Shown here: positions 5,667-6,583 of the stretch, in pieces
Layout of the letters: every line of letters begins with the position of its first letter
Numbering within the stretch: position 1 is the first letter of the stretch
Source: Bacteroidales bacterium
GTDB taxonomy: Bacteria > Bacteroidota > Bacteroidia > Bacteroidales > UBA932
Assembly: GCA_017554135.1 (NCBI GenBank)
Contig: JAFZIX010000262.1
Span: 1 to 6,583, forward strand
Reading direction: 5' to 3'
Length of the DNA: 6,583 bases
The notes under the pieces: model-generated
What the model was told of the DNA's origin: nothing
The model's input: the letters and a program-made list of their open reading frames with translations, nothing else
Databases searched by the model: none
Translations under genes and position numbers: made by a program

Positions 5667-6079
5667 ATTTCTTTTATGTAGAAAGAATACTCATTTTGGA
5701 GCCGGCCGCGGAAAAGCCAGAGCACCATGTAGTAAACGCCTATAGCCGCGATGGCGATGAGCCCGGATGCGAGTTCGCCCATCCCGGCGGAATTCAGGCC
5801 CAGCAGCACCGCGAGCAGCACCACCAGAGGAATGGCATACGCCAGCCACACTGCCTTGAAGCCCATCGAACGCTTGAGGAACACCCGCACCTCCTGCCCG
5901 ACCTGCCAGTTCCCGAGGGTGACGGGCACGGAGATGGCCTTGTGCGTGGCATCCGCCGTGCCGCAAAGGGAAGCGGCATGGCATGAAGCGCAAGCAGACT
6001 CCGCCACGATCTCTACCGTGATGAAGTCCGATGCAATATCTACTATTTTCCCTATATGGGAGATTTCGGTGACCGCCAT
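5663..6079 (-). CDS. rseC: RseC/SoxR-reducing-system family membrane protein
   Basis: The product is 138 residues. The N-terminal half is a small soluble domain beginning EISHIGKIVDIASDFITVEI. It has a Cys motif C-x2-C-x5-C-G (Cys30, Cys33, Cys39), the same spacing as in Escherichia coli RseC. Two membrane helices follow (about 75-97 and 103-122), then a short charged tail. Family knowledge: RseC-like proteins are commonly encoded with rnf/rsx genes, are linked to SoxR reduction and sigma-E control in enterobacteria, and probably help build or modulate the Rnf complex. Their exact role in Bacteroidota is not settled. The gene begins 3 nt after the dnaB stop and overlaps rnfB by 4 nt, so it is physically the first rnf-related gene. 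The family call is strong. The symbol is by homology, and the E. coli regulatory role should not be assumed. Confidence 0.88.
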   Translation of the reverse strand: MAVTEISHIGKIVDIASDFITVEIVAESACASCHAASLCGTADATHKAISVPVTLGNWQVGQEVRVFLKRSMGFKAVWLAYAIPLVVLLAVLLGLNSAGMGELASGLIAIAAIGVYYMVLWLFRGRLQNEYSFYIKEI

Positions 6080-6082
6080 AGG

Positions 6083-6583
6083 CTACTGCTCGAATTCGTT
6101 GTTCATCGCAGAAGCCACGGGGCCGGTCTGCGCATAAAGCACATCGTCCATTTCCAGGAACTTGACGCGCTCGCTCTTGAATACCATATCGATATCCCTG
6201 GTTTCACCGTTACGGTGCTTGGCTATGATAATCTGCGTTTTTTCTTTGTCTTCGGGATTCTCCGAAAGGCCAACGAATTCAGGCCTGTGGATGAATATGA
6301 CCATGTCGGCATCCTGTTCGATAGAACCGGATTCGCGAAGGTCGCTGAGCTGGGGCTTTCCCGTGCCTCCGGTACGTTGCACCGCCTGCCTTGAGAGCTG
6401 CGAGAGCGCGATGATGGGAACATTGAGTTCCTTGGCCGTGGCCTTGAGGGTGCGGGAAATGGCAGCAACCTCCTGTTCGCGCAGGCCGCGGAGTTCGGCA
6501 GGCCCCTGCATAAGCTGCAGGTAGTCCACGACTATCAGCTGCACCCCCTTGTTCTTTACGAGGTTCTTGGCCTTGGTGCGGAA
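6083..6583 (-). CDS. dnaB: Replicative DNA helicase DnaB, C-terminal part (5' end outside window)
   Basis: The frame is open to the window edge, so 166 C-terminal residues are visible and the N-terminal domain and Walker A motif are missing. Seen in order: FRTKAKNLVKNKG, the Walker B strand VQLIVVDYLQLMQG, an EVAAISRTLKATAKELNVPIIALSQLSR stretch containing motif H3, then PQLSDLRESGSIEQDADMVIFIHRPE (motif H4 region) and IIIAKHRNG with the Arg-finger-like end. These are the RecA-fold motifs of DnaB rather than RadA or RecA. Function: the hexameric ATP-driven helicase that unwinds DNA at the replication fork. A short tail (SAMNNEFEQ) ends the protein. Only 3 nt separate its TAG from rseC, so rseC and rnf may be read through from dnaB. 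This is a housekeeping gene with no sign of a phage or plasmid setting. Confidence 0.95.
   Translation of the reverse strand, partial: FRTKAKNLVKNKGVQLIVVDYLQLMQGPAELRGLREQEVAAISRTLKATAKELNVPIIALSQLSRQAVQRTGGTGKPQLSDLRESGSIEQDADMVIFIHRPEFVGLSENPEDKEKTQIIIAKHRNGETRDIDMVFKSERVKFLEMDDVLYAQTGPVASAMNNEFEQ

Overview
The window is a compact, GC-rich (roughly 55-60% by eye) piece of a bacterial chromosome. It is dominated by one minus-strand operon for an Rnf complex, the membrane ferredoxin:NAD+ oxidoreductase (ion-translocating). The gene order is rnfB-C-D-G-E-A, with a small RseC/SoxR-reducing-system gene in front and the 3' end of the replicative helicase gene dnaB before that. This order, the long multi-ferredoxin RnfB, the short RnfC and the rseC-rnfBCDGEA arrangement suggest an anaerobic member of the Bacteroidales (Bacteroidota). 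The GC content and Ala-rich proteins would fit an uncultured gut or rumen lineage. The taxonomic call is an inference; no rRNA or other decisive marker is present.

Layout from left to right on the plus strand: (1) 1-588, plus strand, is the 3' part of an unrecognised protein with a helical N-terminal region and a hydrophobic C-terminal region. (2) 548-1147 is rnfA, 1154-1735 rnfE, 1732-2391 rnfG, 2394-3353 rnfD, 3356-4732 rnfC, 4725-5666 rnfB, 5663-6079 rseC and 6083-6583 the 3' part of dnaB, all on the minus strand. The minus-strand genes are transcribed from right to left and are separated by at most 6 nt or overlap by 4-8 nt, so they look translationally coupled. The promoter is not in the window and presumably lies upstream of or within dnaB. 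No stretch over 300 bases lacks a gene.

How the genes work together: RnfB accepts electrons from reduced ferredoxin through a chain of Fe-S clusters. RnfA and RnfE hold a 2Fe-2S centre in the membrane through two Cys each. RnfD and RnfG carry covalently bound FMN. RnfC is the cytoplasmic NADH/FMN and 4Fe-4S subunit that reduces NAD+. The exergonic electron flow drives ion export. RseC is a membrane partner commonly encoded beside rnf/rsx genes.

The most unusual thing here is not a new enzyme but a dispersed DNA repeat. Its coding-strand form reads in frame as TVIPSEAKESK. It forms the C-terminal tails of RnfB (37-nt block) and RnfG (the same 37-nt block plus a 21-bp tandem expansion), and a 16-nt part of it ends RnfC. 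In each case it sits directly before the start or Shine-Dalgarno region of the next gene. I see no evidence for a wholly new multi-gene system in this window.
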